64,000 bases of DNA, from assembly GCF_000527175.1 (NCBI RefSeq), contig NZ_AZUR01000001.1, positions 1,461,011 through 1,525,010 on the forward strand, written 5' to 3'. The translations under genes were made by a program, and so were the position numbers. The stretch comes from Pseudogulbenkiania sp. MAI-1 (GTDB lineage Bacteria > Pseudomonadota > Gammaproteobacteria > Burkholderiales > Chromobacteriaceae). This document shows, one piece after another, positions 1-9,212 of this stretch (positions are counted from its first letter, which is position 1; each line of letters begins with the position of its first letter). The notes beneath the pieces are model-generated. The model worked only from the letters and a program-made list of their open reading frames with translations, searched no databases and was not told the DNA's origin.

Positions 1-195
1 ACGGCGCGACAGCCACCGGCCGTCGCACGGCCAGCCAGCGCTGTCTCCCCCGAAAGAACTAGCCTCTGCTGGCATTCAGGGTAGACCCGCCTAGCTCTTT
101 TCCCCTGTCGAATGCCCACGTTAGGCGAATGGGAACCGGCCCCGCCAAGGCGTACCTTTCATAGCGAGAAATCAGCTCATACGAGGGGGCCAGCC
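1..195 (+). promoter_or_regulatory. Upstream region of narK1
   Basis: No gene is seen here. The stretch should hold the promoter of the nitrate respiration operon. It contains AAAGAACTA at 53-61, which is the reverse complement of the TAGTTCTTT found before narG and before the NIT-domain chemoreceptor. It also has a variant, TAGCTCTTT, at about 92-100. A purine-rich AGGGGG stretch precedes the ATG at 196 and serves as ribosome binding site. No clean FNR/ANR palindrome was found by eye. Confidence 0.4.
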
Positions 196-1452
196 ATGGC
201 ATCACACAGCTATAAGCAATACGCGGTACTCGTTTCCAGTACGTTGTCGTTCACCGTCTGTTTCATGATCTGGATGATGTTCGCGGTGCTGGGCATTCCG
301 CTCAAGCAGCAGCTCGGTTTGAACGAGACCGAGTTCGGTATCCTCGCCGCCACCCCAGTACTCACGGGGTCGCTGATCCGTGTGCCGCTGGGCATCTGGA
401 CCGACCGCTTCGGCGGCCGCATCGTGTTGTTCGTGCTGATGCTCGCCACCGTAGTGCCGATCTACCTGATGCAGTTCGCCCACGCCTACTGGCAGTTCCT
501 CGTCATCGGCCTGTTCGTCGGCCTGGCCGGCGGCTCGTTCTCGGTCGGCACGCCATATGTGGCGCGCTGGTTCAAGAAGGAGCAGCAGGGCCTGGCGATG
601 GGGGTGTTCGGCGCCGGTAACGCCGGCTCGGCGCTGACCAAGCTGGTGGCGCCGTCGATCATTGCCGCTTGGGGCTGGAAGATGGTGCCGACGGTGTACG
701 CCGTGGTGATGCTGGTGACGGCACTGGCCTTCTGGCTGTTCAGTCATCACGACGCCAAGCACGTGGTGTCGTCCAAGACGTCGTTCAGCGAGCAGCTCAA
801 GCTGATGAAGAATCCGGCGGTGCTGCGCTACTGCCAGTACTACTCGGTGGTGTTCGGCGGCTACGTGGCGCTGGCGCTGTGGATGACCAAGTACTACGTC
901 GGCGAGTACGGCTTCGACATCAAGCAGGCCGCCTTCCTCGCCGCCTGTTTCTCGCTGCCGGGCGGGGTGCTGCGCGCCCTGGGCGGCTGGTTCAGCGACA
1001 AGTGGGGCCCGTTCAAGGTGACCTGGGGCGTGATGTGGGTGTGCTGGGTGGTGTTCTTCCTGCTGTCCTACCCGCAGACCCAGCTGGTGATCAGCACCGT
1101 CAACGGTCCGCTGTCGTTCGACATCCGCCTGAACCCGACCTGGTTCACCGTGCTGCTGTTCGTGGTCGGCGTGGCCATGGCGGTGGGCAAGGCCTCGGTG
1201 TTCAAGTTCATCTCGGAAGAGTTTCCGAACAACATCGGCGCGGTATCCGGCGTGGTGGGCCTGGCCGGCGGCCTGGGCGGCTTCCTGCTGCCGATCATGT
1301 TCGGCGCGCTGGTCGATCTCACCGGCGTGCGTTCCAGCTCCTTCATGCTGCTCTACGGCACCGTTTGCGTCAGCCTGATCTGGATGCATTGGTCGTTCAA
1401 GGCGGTGCGCCGCGCCGAAGAGGCGGGCGAGCTGGCCACCGTTAAATCCTGA
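196..1452 (+). CDS. narK1: Nitrate transporter NarK1-type (MFS)
   Basis: This is a 418-residue major facilitator of the NarK/NasA nitrate-nitrite porter family, with twelve predicted hydrophobic segments in the inner membrane. Typical NNP features are visible: the LGIWTDRFGGR loop between helices 2 and 3, the glycine-rich GLAGGSFSVGTPYVARWF segment, and the second nitrate signature GVVGLAGGLGGFLLP near the C terminus. In narK1-narK2-narGHJI operons the first porter is usually the nitrate/proton symporter that starts respiration; that role is inferred from order. The frame is open from position 112, but the ATG at 196 starts the conserved protein and has AGGGGG just upstream. narK2 follows on the same strand after 65 bp. 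Confidence 0.9.
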   Translation: MASHSYKQYAVLVSSTLSFTVCFMIWMMFAVLGIPLKQQLGLNETEFGILAATPVLTGSLIRVPLGIWTDRFGGRIVLFVLMLATVVPIYLMQFAHAYWQFLVIGLFVGLAGGSFSVGTPYVARWFKKEQQGLAMGVFGAGNAGSALTKLVAPSIIAAWGWKMVPTVYAVVMLVTALAFWLFSHHDAKHVVSSKTSFSEQLKLMKNPAVLRYCQYYSVVFGGYVALALWMTKYYVGEYGFDIKQAAFLAACFSLPGGVLRALGGWFSDKWGPFKVTWGVMWVCWVVFFLLSYPQTQLVISTVNGPLSFDIRLNPTWFTVLLFVVGVAMAVGKASVFKFISEEFPNNIGAVSGVVGLAGGLGGFLLPIMFGALVDLTGVRSSSFMLLYGTVCVSLIWMHWSFKAVRRAEEAGELATVKS

Positions 1453-1477
1453 TACCCCGACATCGAATTTTACTAAG

Positions 1478-1498
1478 GAGGGCTCCCTTGGAGCCCTC
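1478..1498 (+). other. Perfect 9-bp hairpin between narK1 and narK2
   Basis: GAGGGCTCC and GGAGCCCTC flank a three-base loop (CTT). No T-run follows, so this is not a standard terminator. It lies directly before the narK2 ribosome binding site (GGAGG at 1504-1508) and could stabilise or process the narK1 transcript. Function is inferred only. Confidence 0.5.
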
Positions 1499-1517
1499 TC
1501 CCTGGAGGACTCTTACC

Positions 1518-2906
1518 ATGACGTCGTCGTCTTATGTTCTGACACGCTGGGAGCCGGAAAATACGGCTTTCTGGCAGGATGAGGGCAAGGCGGTCGCCCG
1601 GCGCAATCTGTGGATCTCGATCCCGGCGCTGACGCTGGCCTTCGTGATGTGGCAGGTGTGGAGCGTGGCGGTGCTGAACATGCCCAACATCGGCTTCAAC
1701 TACACCCAGAACCAGCTGTTCTGGCTGGCGGCGCTGCCGGCGCTGTCCGGCGCCACGCTGCGCATCTTCTATTCCTTCATGGTGCCGATCTTCGGCGGGC
1801 GCAAGTGGACCGCCTTCTCCACCGCCACGCTGCTGCTGCCGGCCATCGGTATCGGTTTCGCGGTGCAGGATACCAGCACCAGCTACGGCACCATGGCGTT
1901 CCTGGCTTTGCTGTGCGGCTTCGGCGGCGGCAACTTCAGCTCGTCGATGGCCAACATCAGCTTCTTCTTCCCGAAGGCGGAGAAGGGTACCGCGCTGGGG
2001 CTGAACGCCGGCCTCGGCAACCTCGGCGTGTCGCTGGTGCAGTTCGTGGTGCCGCTGGTGATCACCGCCGGCGTGTTCGGCGCCATGGGCGGTGAGCCGC
2101 AGACTTGGGTCAAGGGTGACCAGACCAAGCTGATGTGGCTGCAGAACGCCGGCTTCATCTGGGTGCCGTTCATCGTGCTGTCGACGCTGGCGGCCTGGTT
2201 CGGCATGAACGACATCGCCTCGGCCAAGGCCTCGTTCGCCGATCAGGCGGTGATCTTCAAGCGCAAGCACAACTGGCTGATGTGCTGGCTCTACATCGGC
2301 ACCTTCGGCTCCTTCATCGGGTTCGCCGCCGGCTTCCCGCTGCTGCTGAAAGGCCAGTTCCCGGATGTCGATCCGACCAAGTACGTGTTCCTGGGCCCGC
2401 TGGTGGGCGCCCTGGCGCGCCCGGTGGGCGGCTGGCTGGCCGACAAGATCGGCGGCGCCAAGGTGACCCAGGTGGTGTTCGCGCTGATGGTGGCTGCGGT
2501 GTTCGGTGTGCTGCAGTTCCTGCCGCAAGGCGGCCAGGGCGGCAGCTTCCAGGGCTTCTTCGCGATGTTCCTGTGCCTGTTCGCGCTGACCGGCATCGGC
2601 AATGGCTCGACCTTCATGCAGGTGCCGACCATCTTCCTGACCCTGCACAAGCGCATGGCCGGCAGCAGCGAGGCAGCGCAGAAGCAGGCTGTGGTCAACG
2701 CCACCAAGGAGGCCGCGGCGGTGCTGGGCTTCTCCGGGGCGATCGGCGCCTACGGCGGTTTCTTCATCCCGAAGAGCTATGGCACCTCGATCGCGCTGAC
2801 CGGCGGCGTCGAGGCCGCGCTGTACGCCTTCATCGCCTTCTACGTCAGCTGCCTCGTGATCAACGGCTGGTACTACGCGCGCAAGAACGCCGAAGTTCCT
2901 TGCTGA
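1518..2906 (+). CDS. narK2: Nitrate/nitrite antiporter NarK2-type (MFS)
   Basis: This 462-residue porter of the same NNP family is longer than its neighbour and carries the extended cytoplasmic segments typical of NarK2 proteins. Visible marks are LSGATLRIFYSFMVPIFGGRKW near helix 2, the GFGGGNFSSSMANISFFFP signature, and EAAAVLGFSGAIGAYGGFF in the C-terminal half. The family exchanges external nitrate for internal nitrite. The frame is open from a TTG at 1488, but ATG 1518 is preceded by GGAGG at ideal spacing and is preferred. A strong terminator at 2966-2990 separates it from narG, so narK1-narK2 may be transcribed apart from narGHJI. Confidence 0.9.
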   Translation: MTSSSYVLTRWEPENTAFWQDEGKAVARRNLWISIPALTLAFVMWQVWSVAVLNMPNIGFNYTQNQLFWLAALPALSGATLRIFYSFMVPIFGGRKWTAFSTATLLLPAIGIGFAVQDTSTSYGTMAFLALLCGFGGGNFSSSMANISFFFPKAEKGTALGLNAGLGNLGVSLVQFVVPLVITAGVFGAMGGEPQTWVKGDQTKLMWLQNAGFIWVPFIVLSTLAAWFGMNDIASAKASFADQAVIFKRKHNWLMCWLYIGTFGSFIGFAAGFPLLLKGQFPDVDPTKYVFLGPLVGALARPVGGWLADKIGGAKVTQVVFALMVAAVFGVLQFLPQGGQGGSFQGFFAMFLCLFALTGIGNGSTFMQVPTIFLTLHKRMAGSSEAAQKQAVVNATKEAAAVLGFSGAIGAYGGFFIPKSYGTSIALTGGVEAALYAFIAFYVSCLVINGWYYARKNAEVPC

Positions 2907-2965
2907 GGCCGGCTCCGCGCCGCACTGACCCGGCGCCTACCGTTTGCCCTTCATGTCGACTCTTT

Positions 2966-2990
2966 GCCCCGCCCTGTGCGGGGCTTTTTT
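2966..2990 (+). terminator. Rho-independent terminator after narK2
   Basis: GCCCCGC at 2966-2972 and GCGGGGC at 2978-2984 form a 7-bp stem with a five-base loop, followed by six T. It ends the narK1-narK2 transcript and implies a separate promoter for narG. Confidence 0.85.
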
Positions 2991-3192
2991 CATTTTGCAG
3001 CGGGAGGTGGATGGGCGCCTAGTTCTTTGGGAGTAGCCGGCATGGCCGGGCGGCAGGGGGAAGGGGTAGTGCCAATGCGCAAGCTTCGGCAAACCTTTGG
3101 CGAATGTCGTGCTGGACCCTGCTTCCCTAAGCTTTGCAGTGTGACAACGGGTCAGCCGCGCCTGTCTTGCGCGGCCAATGTTTGGAGGCATG
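2991..3192 (+). promoter_or_regulatory. Upstream region of narGHJI
   Basis: About 200 bp without a gene lie between the narK2 terminator and narG. It contains TAGTTCTTT at about 3020, a TACCCCT heptamer on the minus strand at about 3062-3068 that fits the NarL consensus TACYNMT, and an imperfect palindrome (TTCGGCAAA, CC, TTTGGCGAA) near 3086-3105. Ribosome binding site GGAGG lies at 3184-3188. NarL control is plausible because narXL is in the window, but single heptamers are common by chance. Confidence 0.35.
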
Positions 3193-6100
3193 ATGAGCCA
3201 TTTTCTCGACCGCCTGAATTTTCTCGGCAAGGTCCGCAGCACCTTCTCCGACGGCCACGGTGCCGTCGTGAACGAGGATCGCAAGTGGGAGGACGCGTAT
3301 CGCCAGCGCTGGCAGCACGACAAGATCGTCCGCTCCACCCATGGTGTCAACTGTACCGGCTCGTGCAGCTGGAAGGTTTACGTGAAGAACGGTCTGATCA
3401 CTTGGGAAACCCAGCAGACCGACTATCCGCGCACCCGCCCGGATCTGCCCAACCACGAACCGCGCGGCTGTCCGCGCGGCGCCTCGTACAGCTGGTACGT
3501 CTACTCCGCCCAGCGCGTGAAGTACCCGATGGTGCGCGGCCGCCTGATGAAGCTGTGGCGCGAGGCGCGCAAGACCCTGGGTCCGATCGAGGCCTGGGAA
3601 AAGATCAGCCAGAACCCGGAAACCGCCAAGCAGTACAAGTCCAAGCGCGGCCTGGGCGGCTTCGTACGCTCCAACTGGGACGAGGTCAACGAGATCATCG
3701 CCGCGGCCAACGCCTACACCGTGAAGAACTACGGTCCTGACCGCGTGATCGGCTTCTCGCCGATTCCGGCCATGTCCATGGTGTCCTACGCCGCCGGCAG
3801 CCGCTACCTGTCGCTGATCGGTGGCGTGCCGCTGTCGTTCTACGACTGGTACTGCGACCTGCCGCCGTCCAGCCCGCAGATCTGGGGCGAGCAGACCGAC
3901 GTGGCCGAGTCGGCCGACTGGTACAACTCCTCCTACCTGATGGTGTGGGGTTCCAACATCCCGATGACCCGCACCCCGGACGCCCACTTCTACACCGAAG
4001 TGCGCTACAAGGGCACCAAGACCGTGGCGGTGTCGTCCGACTTCGGCGAGATGGCCAAGTTTGGCGACATCTGGCTGGCCCCCAAGCAGGGCACCGACGC
4101 CGCGCTGGCGATGGCCATGGGCCACGTCATCCTCAACGAGTACCACAAGACCGGCAAGTCGGCCTACTTCAACGACTACGTGCGCCAGTACACCGACATG
4201 CCGATGCTGGTCATGCTGAAGCAGGGTGCCAAGGGCTACGAGCCGGACTACTTCCTGCGCGCCTCGCACCTGGTCGACAACCTGGGCGAAGACAACAACC
4301 CGGAATGGAAGACCCTGGTCTACGACGACAACACCGGCAACATCGTCGCCCCGACCGGCACCATCGGCTTCCGCTGGGGCGAATCCGGCAAGTGGAGCCT
4401 GGAAGAGAAGGACGGCCACAGCGGCCGTGAGATCAAGCAGCGCCTGTCGCTGCTCGAGAACCGCGACGAAGTGGTCAGCGTCGGCTTCCCGTACTTCGGC
4501 TCCGAGCACGACGAACTCTTGCAGCGTAACGTGCCGGCCAAGAAGGTGCAGCTGGCCGACGGCAGCGAGGCGCTGGTCGCCACCGTGTTCGACCTGATGA
4601 TGGCGCACTACGGCGTCGACCGGGGTCTGGGCGGCGGCAACGTGGCCACCTCCTACATGGACGACGTGCCGTATACCCCGGCCTGGCAGCAGAAGCACAC
4701 CGGCGTGAAGCCGGAGATGGTGATCCAGGTGGCGCGCGAGTTCGCCGAGAACGCCGACAAGACCCACGGCAAGTCCATGGTCATCGTCGGTGCCGCGCTG
4801 AACCACTGGTACCACATGGACATGACCTACCGCGGCATCATCAACATGCTGATGATGTGCGGCTGTATCGGTCAGAGCGGCGGCGGCTGGTGCCACTACG
4901 TTGGCCAGGAAAAACTGCGTCCGCAGACCGGCTGGGCTCCGCTGGCCTTCGCCGGCGACTGGGTGCGCCCGTCGCGCCAGATGAACGGCACCTCGTTCTT
5001 CTACGCCCATACCAGCCAGTGGCGTCACGAAAAGCTCGGCACCAATGAAATCCTGGCGCCGACCGCTGACGGCAAGATGGCCGAGATGGCGCTGATCGAC
5101 TACAACGCCAAGGCCGAGCGCATGGGCTGGCTGCCGTCCGCGCCGCAGCTTGCCAAGAACCCGCTCGACGTTACCGCCGAGGCCGAATCGCTGGGCAAGG
5201 ACCCGATCCAGCACGCCGTCGACAGCCTCAGGAACGGCCAGCTCGACATGTCCTGCCACGACCCGGACAACCCGGCCAACTTCCCGCGCAACATGTTCGT
5301 ATGGCGCTCCAACATCCTGGGGTCCTCCGGCAAGGGTCATGAGTACTTCCTCAAGTACCTGCTTGGCACCCAGAACGCGCTGATGGACGACGAGCAGACC
5401 GGCATCAAGCCGAAGGACGTGACGGTGCGCCCGGCTGTCGAGGGCAAACTCGACCTCCTGGTGGTGCTCGATTTCCGCATGTCGACCACCTGCCTGTACG
5501 CCGACATCGTGCTGCCGACCGCGACCTTCTACGAGAAGGATGACCTCAACACGTCCGACATGCACCCGTTCATCCACCCGCTGTCGGAAGCCGTGCAGCC
5601 GCTGTGGCAGAGCAAGTCCGACTGGGAGATCTACAAGGGCCTCGCCAAGAAGTTCTCGGAACTCGCCGGCGACTACATCGGCACGCGCAAGGACCTCGTG
5701 CTGACTCCGCTGATGCACGACACCCCGGGCGAACTGGGCCAGCCGTTCGACCCGCGCGACTGGAAGAAGGGCGAGTGCGAACCGGTGCCGGGCAAGACCA
5801 TGCCGACCATGACCGTGGTCGAGCGCAACTACGGTGACGTCTACAAGAAGTTCACCTCGATCGGCCCCCTGCTGGAAAAACTCGGCAACGGCGGCAAGGG
5901 TATCGGCTGGAAGACCGGCCACGAGGTGGAAGAATTGCGCCACCTGAACCACGTCGTCACCGACGAGGGCGTGTCCAAGGGCCAGCCCAAGCTCGACACC
6001 GCGATCGACGCCGCCGAAATGATCCTGACGCTGGCACCGGAAACCAACGGCCACGTCGCGGTCAAGGCCTGGGATGCGCTGTCCAAGATCACCGGACGCG

Positions 6101-6885
6101 ACCACACCCATCTGGCGATCCCGCGCGAGCACGACAAGATCCGCTTCCGCGACGTGCAGGCGCAGCCGCGCAAGATCATCTCCTCGCCGACCTGGTCCGG
6201 CCTGGAAAGCGAAGAGGTCAGCTACAACGCCGGCTACACCAACGTGCACGAGCTGATTCCCTGGAGAACGATCACCGGCCGCCAGCAGTTCTACCAGGAT
6301 CACATGTGGATGCGCGCCTTCGGCGAGGGCTTCTCGAGCTACCGCCCGCACATCAACCTGAAGACCACCGGCGCGCTCTTGGGCCAGAAGTCCAACGGCA
6401 ACAAGGAAGTGGTGCTGAACTGGATCACGCCGCACCAGAAGTGGGGCATCCACAGTACCTATTCCGACAACCTGCGCATGCTGACCTTGTCGCGTGGCGG
6501 CCCGCACGTGTGGATTTCGGAAGTGGACGCCAAGAAGGCCGGCATCGTCGACAACGACTGGATCGAGGTGTTCAACGTCAACGGCACGCTGACTGCCCGC
6601 GCCGTGGTATCGCAGCGCGTGCCGGAAGGCATGAGCCTGATGTACCACGCCCAGGAGAAGATCGTGAACGTGCCGGGGGCGGAAACCTCCGGCAAGCGTG
6701 GCGGTATCCACAATTCGGTGACGCGCGCTGTGACCAAGCCGACCCACATGATCGGCGGCTACGCCCAGCTGTCCTACGGCTTCAACTACTACGGCACGGT
6801 GGGTTCCAACCGCGACGAGTTCGTGATCGTGCGCAAGATGAAGAACGTGGACTGGATGGATCGGCCGCTCTCGGAAGGCGCGTAA
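3193..6885 (+). CDS. narG: Respiratory nitrate reductase alpha subunit NarG
   Basis: This 1230-residue catalytic subunit of the membrane-bound nitrate reductase carries Mo-bis-MGD and reduces nitrate to nitrite on the cytoplasmic face. The FS0 cluster ligands H50, C54, C58 and C93 (HGVNCTGSCSW and PRGCPRGAS) fall at the same numbers as in E. coli NarG, and D222 in YCDLPPSSP matches the molybdenum ligand. There is no cleaved Tat signal, as expected for this subunit. Two tandem ATGs occur at 3190 and 3193, with GGAGG at 3184-3188. The second ATG gives better spacing and the typical MSHFLDRL start. narH follows after 63 bp. Identification is essentially certain. Confidence 0.98.
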   Translation: MSHFLDRLNFLGKVRSTFSDGHGAVVNEDRKWEDAYRQRWQHDKIVRSTHGVNCTGSCSWKVYVKNGLITWETQQTDYPRTRPDLPNHEPRGCPRGASYSWYVYSAQRVKYPMVRGRLMKLWREARKTLGPIEAWEKISQNPETAKQYKSKRGLGGFVRSNWDEVNEIIAAANAYTVKNYGPDRVIGFSPIPAMSMVSYAAGSRYLSLIGGVPLSFYDWYCDLPPSSPQIWGEQTDVAESADWYNSSYLMVWGSNIPMTRTPDAHFYTEVRYKGTKTVAVSSDFGEMAKFGDIWLAPKQGTDAALAMAMGHVILNEYHKTGKSAYFNDYVRQYTDMPMLVMLKQGAKGYEPDYFLRASHLVDNLGEDNNPEWKTLVYDDNTGNIVAPTGTIGFRWGESGKWSLEEKDGHSGREIKQRLSLLENRDEVVSVGFPYFGSEHDELLQRNVPAKKVQLADGSEALVATVFDLMMAHYGVDRGLGGGNVATSYMDDVPYTPAWQQKHTGVKPEMVIQVAREFAENADKTHGKSMVIVGAALNHWYHMDMTYRGIINMLMMCGCIGQSGGGWCHYVGQEKLRPQTGWAPLAFAGDWVRPSRQMNGTSFFYAHTSQWRHEKLGTNEILAPTADGKMAEMALIDYNAKAERMGWLPSAPQLAKNPLDVTAEAESLGKDPIQHAVDSLRNGQLDMSCHDPDNPANFPRNMFVWRSNILGSSGKGHEYFLKYLLGTQNALMDDEQTGIKPKDVTVRPAVEGKLDLLVVLDFRMSTTCLYADIVLPTATFYEKDDLNTSDMHPFIHPLSEAVQPLWQSKSDWEIYKGLAKKFSELAGDYIGTRKDLVLTPLMHDTPGELGQPFDPRDWKKGECEPVPGKTMPTMTVVERNYGDVYKKFTSIGPLLEKLGNGGKGIGWKTGHEVEELRHLNHVVTDEGVSKGQPKLDTAIDAAEMILTLAPETNGHVAVKAWDALSKITGRDHTHLAIPREHDKIRFRDVQAQPRKIISSPTWSGLESEEVSYNAGYTNVHELIPWRTITGRQQFYQDHMWMRAFGEGFSSYRPHINLKTTGALLGQKSNGNKEVVLNWITPHQKWGIHSTYSDNLRMLTLSRGGPHVWISEVDAKKAGIVDNDWIEVFNVNGTLTARAVVSQRVPEGMSLMYHAQEKIVNVPGAETSGKRGGIHNSVTRAVTKPTHMIGGYAQLSYGFNYYGTVGSNRDEFVIVRKMKNVDWMDRPLSEGA

Positions 6886-6948
6886 GCGCATCGGCGGTGC
6901 CTGCGGCACCGCCCCTCCCGAGCCTTCTGAGACATTAGGAGTAAGACT

Positions 6949-8499
6949 ATGAAAATCCGAGCCCAAATCGGCATGGTGCTCAACCTCGACAAGTGTATCG
7001 GCTGCCACACCTGTTCAGTGACCTGCAAGAACGTCTGGACCAGCCGCGACGGGGTGGAGTACGCCTGGTTCAACAACGTCGAAACCAAGCCCGGCATCGG
7101 TTACCCCAAGGAATGGGAAAACCAGGACAAGTGGAAGGGCGGCTGGGTGCGCCGTTCCGACGGCAAGCTGGAACCGCGCCAGGGCAGCCGGCTGAAGATC
7201 CTGTCCAACATCTTCGCCAACCCCAACCTGCCGTCCATCGACGAGTACTACGAGCCGTTCACCTACGACTACGAGCACCTGCAGAACGCGCCGGAAATGA
7301 TCACCCCGCCGACCGCCCGCCCGGTGTCGGTGGTGACCGGCAAGAAGATGGACAAGATCGAATGGGGTCCGAACTGGGAAGACGACCTCGGCGGCGAATT
7401 CAGCAAGCGCTCCAAGGACGCGCTGTTCGAAGGCATCCAGAAGGAGATGTACTCGGCCTTCGAGAACACCTTCATGATGTACCTGCCGCGTCTGTGCGAA
7501 CACTGCCTGAACCCGGCCTGCGTCGCCAGCTGCCCGTCCGGCTCCATCTACAAGCGTGAAGACGACGGCATCGTGCTGATCGACCAGGACAAGTGCCGCG
7601 GCTGGCGCATGTGCGTGTCCGGCTGCCCGTACAAGAAGATCTATTACAACTGGACCACCGGCAAGGCCGAGAAGTGCATCTTCTGCTACCCGCGTATCGA
7701 AGCCGGTCAGCCGACCGTGTGCTCCGAGACCTGCGTCGGCCGCATCCGCTATCTGGGCGTGCTGCTCTACGACGCCGACAAGATCGAAGCCGCCGCCAGC
7801 GTGGAAGACCCGAAGAGCCTGTACGAGGCGCAGCTGGGCGTGTTCCTCGATCCGAACTCTCCGGACGTCATCAAGGAAGCCAAGAAGCAGGGCATTCCGG
7901 ACGCCTGGATCAAGTCCGCGCAGAAATCGCCGGTGTACAAGATGGCGATGGAGTGGAAGGTCGCCTTCCCGCTGCATCCGGAATACCGCACGCTGCCGAT
8001 GGTGTGGTACATCCCGCCGCTCTCGCCGATCCAGTCCGCGCTGGAAAACGGCCTGATCGGCGAAAACGGCATCATCCCGGACGTGAAAGACCTGCGCATT
8101 CCGATCCGCTATCTCGCCAACCTGCTCACCGCGGGCAAGGAAGAGCCGGTACTCAAGGCTCTGGAAACCATGGTCGCCATGCGCCGCTACATGCGCAAGA
8201 AGAGCGTGGACAAGGTCAGCGATGCCGCCACCCTGAAGGGCACGCACCTCAAGCCGCTGCAGGTGGAAGAGATGTACCGCGTGATGGCCATCGCCAACTA
8301 CGAAGACCGTTTCGTGATCCCGTCCAGCCACAAGGAAATGGTCGAGAACACCTTCGACGACAAGGCGAGCTGCGGCTTCAGCTTCGGCAACGGCTGCTCC
8401 ACCGGCACCTCCGAGCACAGCCTGTTCGGCAAGAAAAAGGCCACGCCGATCGTGTTCCACGATCTACGCCGCGACCGCAAGGCCAACGCCAGCAAGTGA
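6949..8499 (+). CDS. narH: Nitrate reductase beta subunit NarH
   Basis: This 516-residue iron-sulphur subunit passes electrons from NarI haem to NarG. Four ferredoxin-type cysteine groups are visible: CIGCHTCSVTCKNVW near residue 16, CEHCLNPACVASCP near 184, CRGWRMCVSGCP near 217 and KCIFCYPR...CSETC near 240. In the third group a tryptophan replaces one cysteine, the known mark of the [3Fe-4S] cluster in NarH. The ribosome binding site is TTAGGAG before ATG 6949. The stop codon lies 8 bp before narJ. Length and motifs match the family throughout. Confidence 0.98.
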   Translation: MKIRAQIGMVLNLDKCIGCHTCSVTCKNVWTSRDGVEYAWFNNVETKPGIGYPKEWENQDKWKGGWVRRSDGKLEPRQGSRLKILSNIFANPNLPSIDEYYEPFTYDYEHLQNAPEMITPPTARPVSVVTGKKMDKIEWGPNWEDDLGGEFSKRSKDALFEGIQKEMYSAFENTFMMYLPRLCEHCLNPACVASCPSGSIYKREDDGIVLIDQDKCRGWRMCVSGCPYKKIYYNWTTGKAEKCIFCYPRIEAGQPTVCSETCVGRIRYLGVLLYDADKIEAAASVEDPKSLYEAQLGVFLDPNSPDVIKEAKKQGIPDAWIKSAQKSPVYKMAMEWKVAFPLHPEYRTLPMVWYIPPLSPIQSALENGLIGENGIIPDVKDLRIPIRYLANLLTAGKEEPVLKALETMVAMRRYMRKKSVDKVSDAATLKGTHLKPLQVEEMYRVMAIANYEDRFVIPSSHKEMVENTFDDKASCGFSFGNGCSTGTSEHSLFGKKKATPIVFHDLRRDRKANASK

Positions 8500-8507
8500 A
8501 GGAGAGC

Positions 8508-9152
8508 ATGATGAAACACTTCAAGGCCCTGTCGGCGCTGCTGAGCTACCCGGAGCCGGAACTGCTCGACGCGCTGCCGGAAATCCGCTTGGTGCTGGCC
8601 GAAGCCGACTTGGCCGGCCACACGGCGCCGCTGCTGGCCGAGCTGGAAGCGGACGAGCTGGTCGCGCTGCAGGAGAAGTACGTGCTGGTGTTCGACCGCA
8701 ACCCGTCGCACTCGCTGCACCTGTTCGAGCACATCCACGGTGAGGACAGGGCGCGCGGCCAGGCCATGGTCGACCTGATGGAAGAGTACAAGGCGCACGG
8801 CTACGAGATGGTCAGCAGCGAGCTGCCGGACTACCTGCCGCTGTTCCTCGAGTTCCTGTCGCAGACCGACGCCGACGAGGCCGCACGGCTTCTGTCCGAC
8901 GCCGTGCACGTGGTCGCCCACGTGGCCGACCGCTTGCGCGAGCACGGCAGCGTCTACGCCGGCGTGCTCGATGCCGTGGTGGCGCTGTCGCCGGTGGCGC
9001 CCGAGCCACTGACGGTGCCGCCGGTGCGTGACATGGACGAGGCGCTGGAAACCTTCGGCCCCGGCGTGGACGGTGTCGAGCCCCTGCTCACGCCGACGCT
9101 GCGTCCGCAGATCGCCCCGGTCAACTTCTACCCGCAACGGCCGCGTGCCTGA
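8508..9152 (+). CDS. narJ: Nitrate reductase assembly chaperone NarJ
   Basis: This 214-residue cytoplasmic chaperone binds apo-NarG for molybdenum cofactor insertion and membrane docking; it is not part of the final enzyme. The sequence starts MMKHFKALSALLSYPEPEL and has the conserved LVFDRNPSHSLHLFEHIHGEDRARGQAM segment of the TorD/NarJ family, followed by the DYLPLFLEFLS stretch. It is slightly shorter than E. coli NarJ (236 residues). Tandem ATGs at 8508 and 8511 both lie behind AAGGAGAG. It occupies the usual place between narH and narI. Confidence 0.95.
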   Translation: MMKHFKALSALLSYPEPELLDALPEIRLVLAEADLAGHTAPLLAELEADELVALQEKYVLVFDRNPSHSLHLFEHIHGEDRARGQAMVDLMEEYKAHGYEMVSSELPDYLPLFLEFLSQTDADEAARLLSDAVHVVAHVADRLREHGSVYAGVLDAVVALSPVAPEPLTVPPVRDMDEALETFGPGVDGVEPLLTPTLRPQIAPVNFYPQRPRA

Positions 9153-9212
9153 TTGTCACCTGCCGCTCTCGGCCGGCCGCCAAGGCTGGCCGAAGCGGAA
9201 TGGAGGAAAGCC

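Noticed and set aside
3127..7008. Very long minus-strand open frame opposite narG (1293 codons) and similar ones opposite many genes
   Set aside because: High-GC coding DNA keeps antisense frames open. These frames have low-complexity His/Arg/Gln-rich translations and the plus strand encodes clearly recognised proteins.
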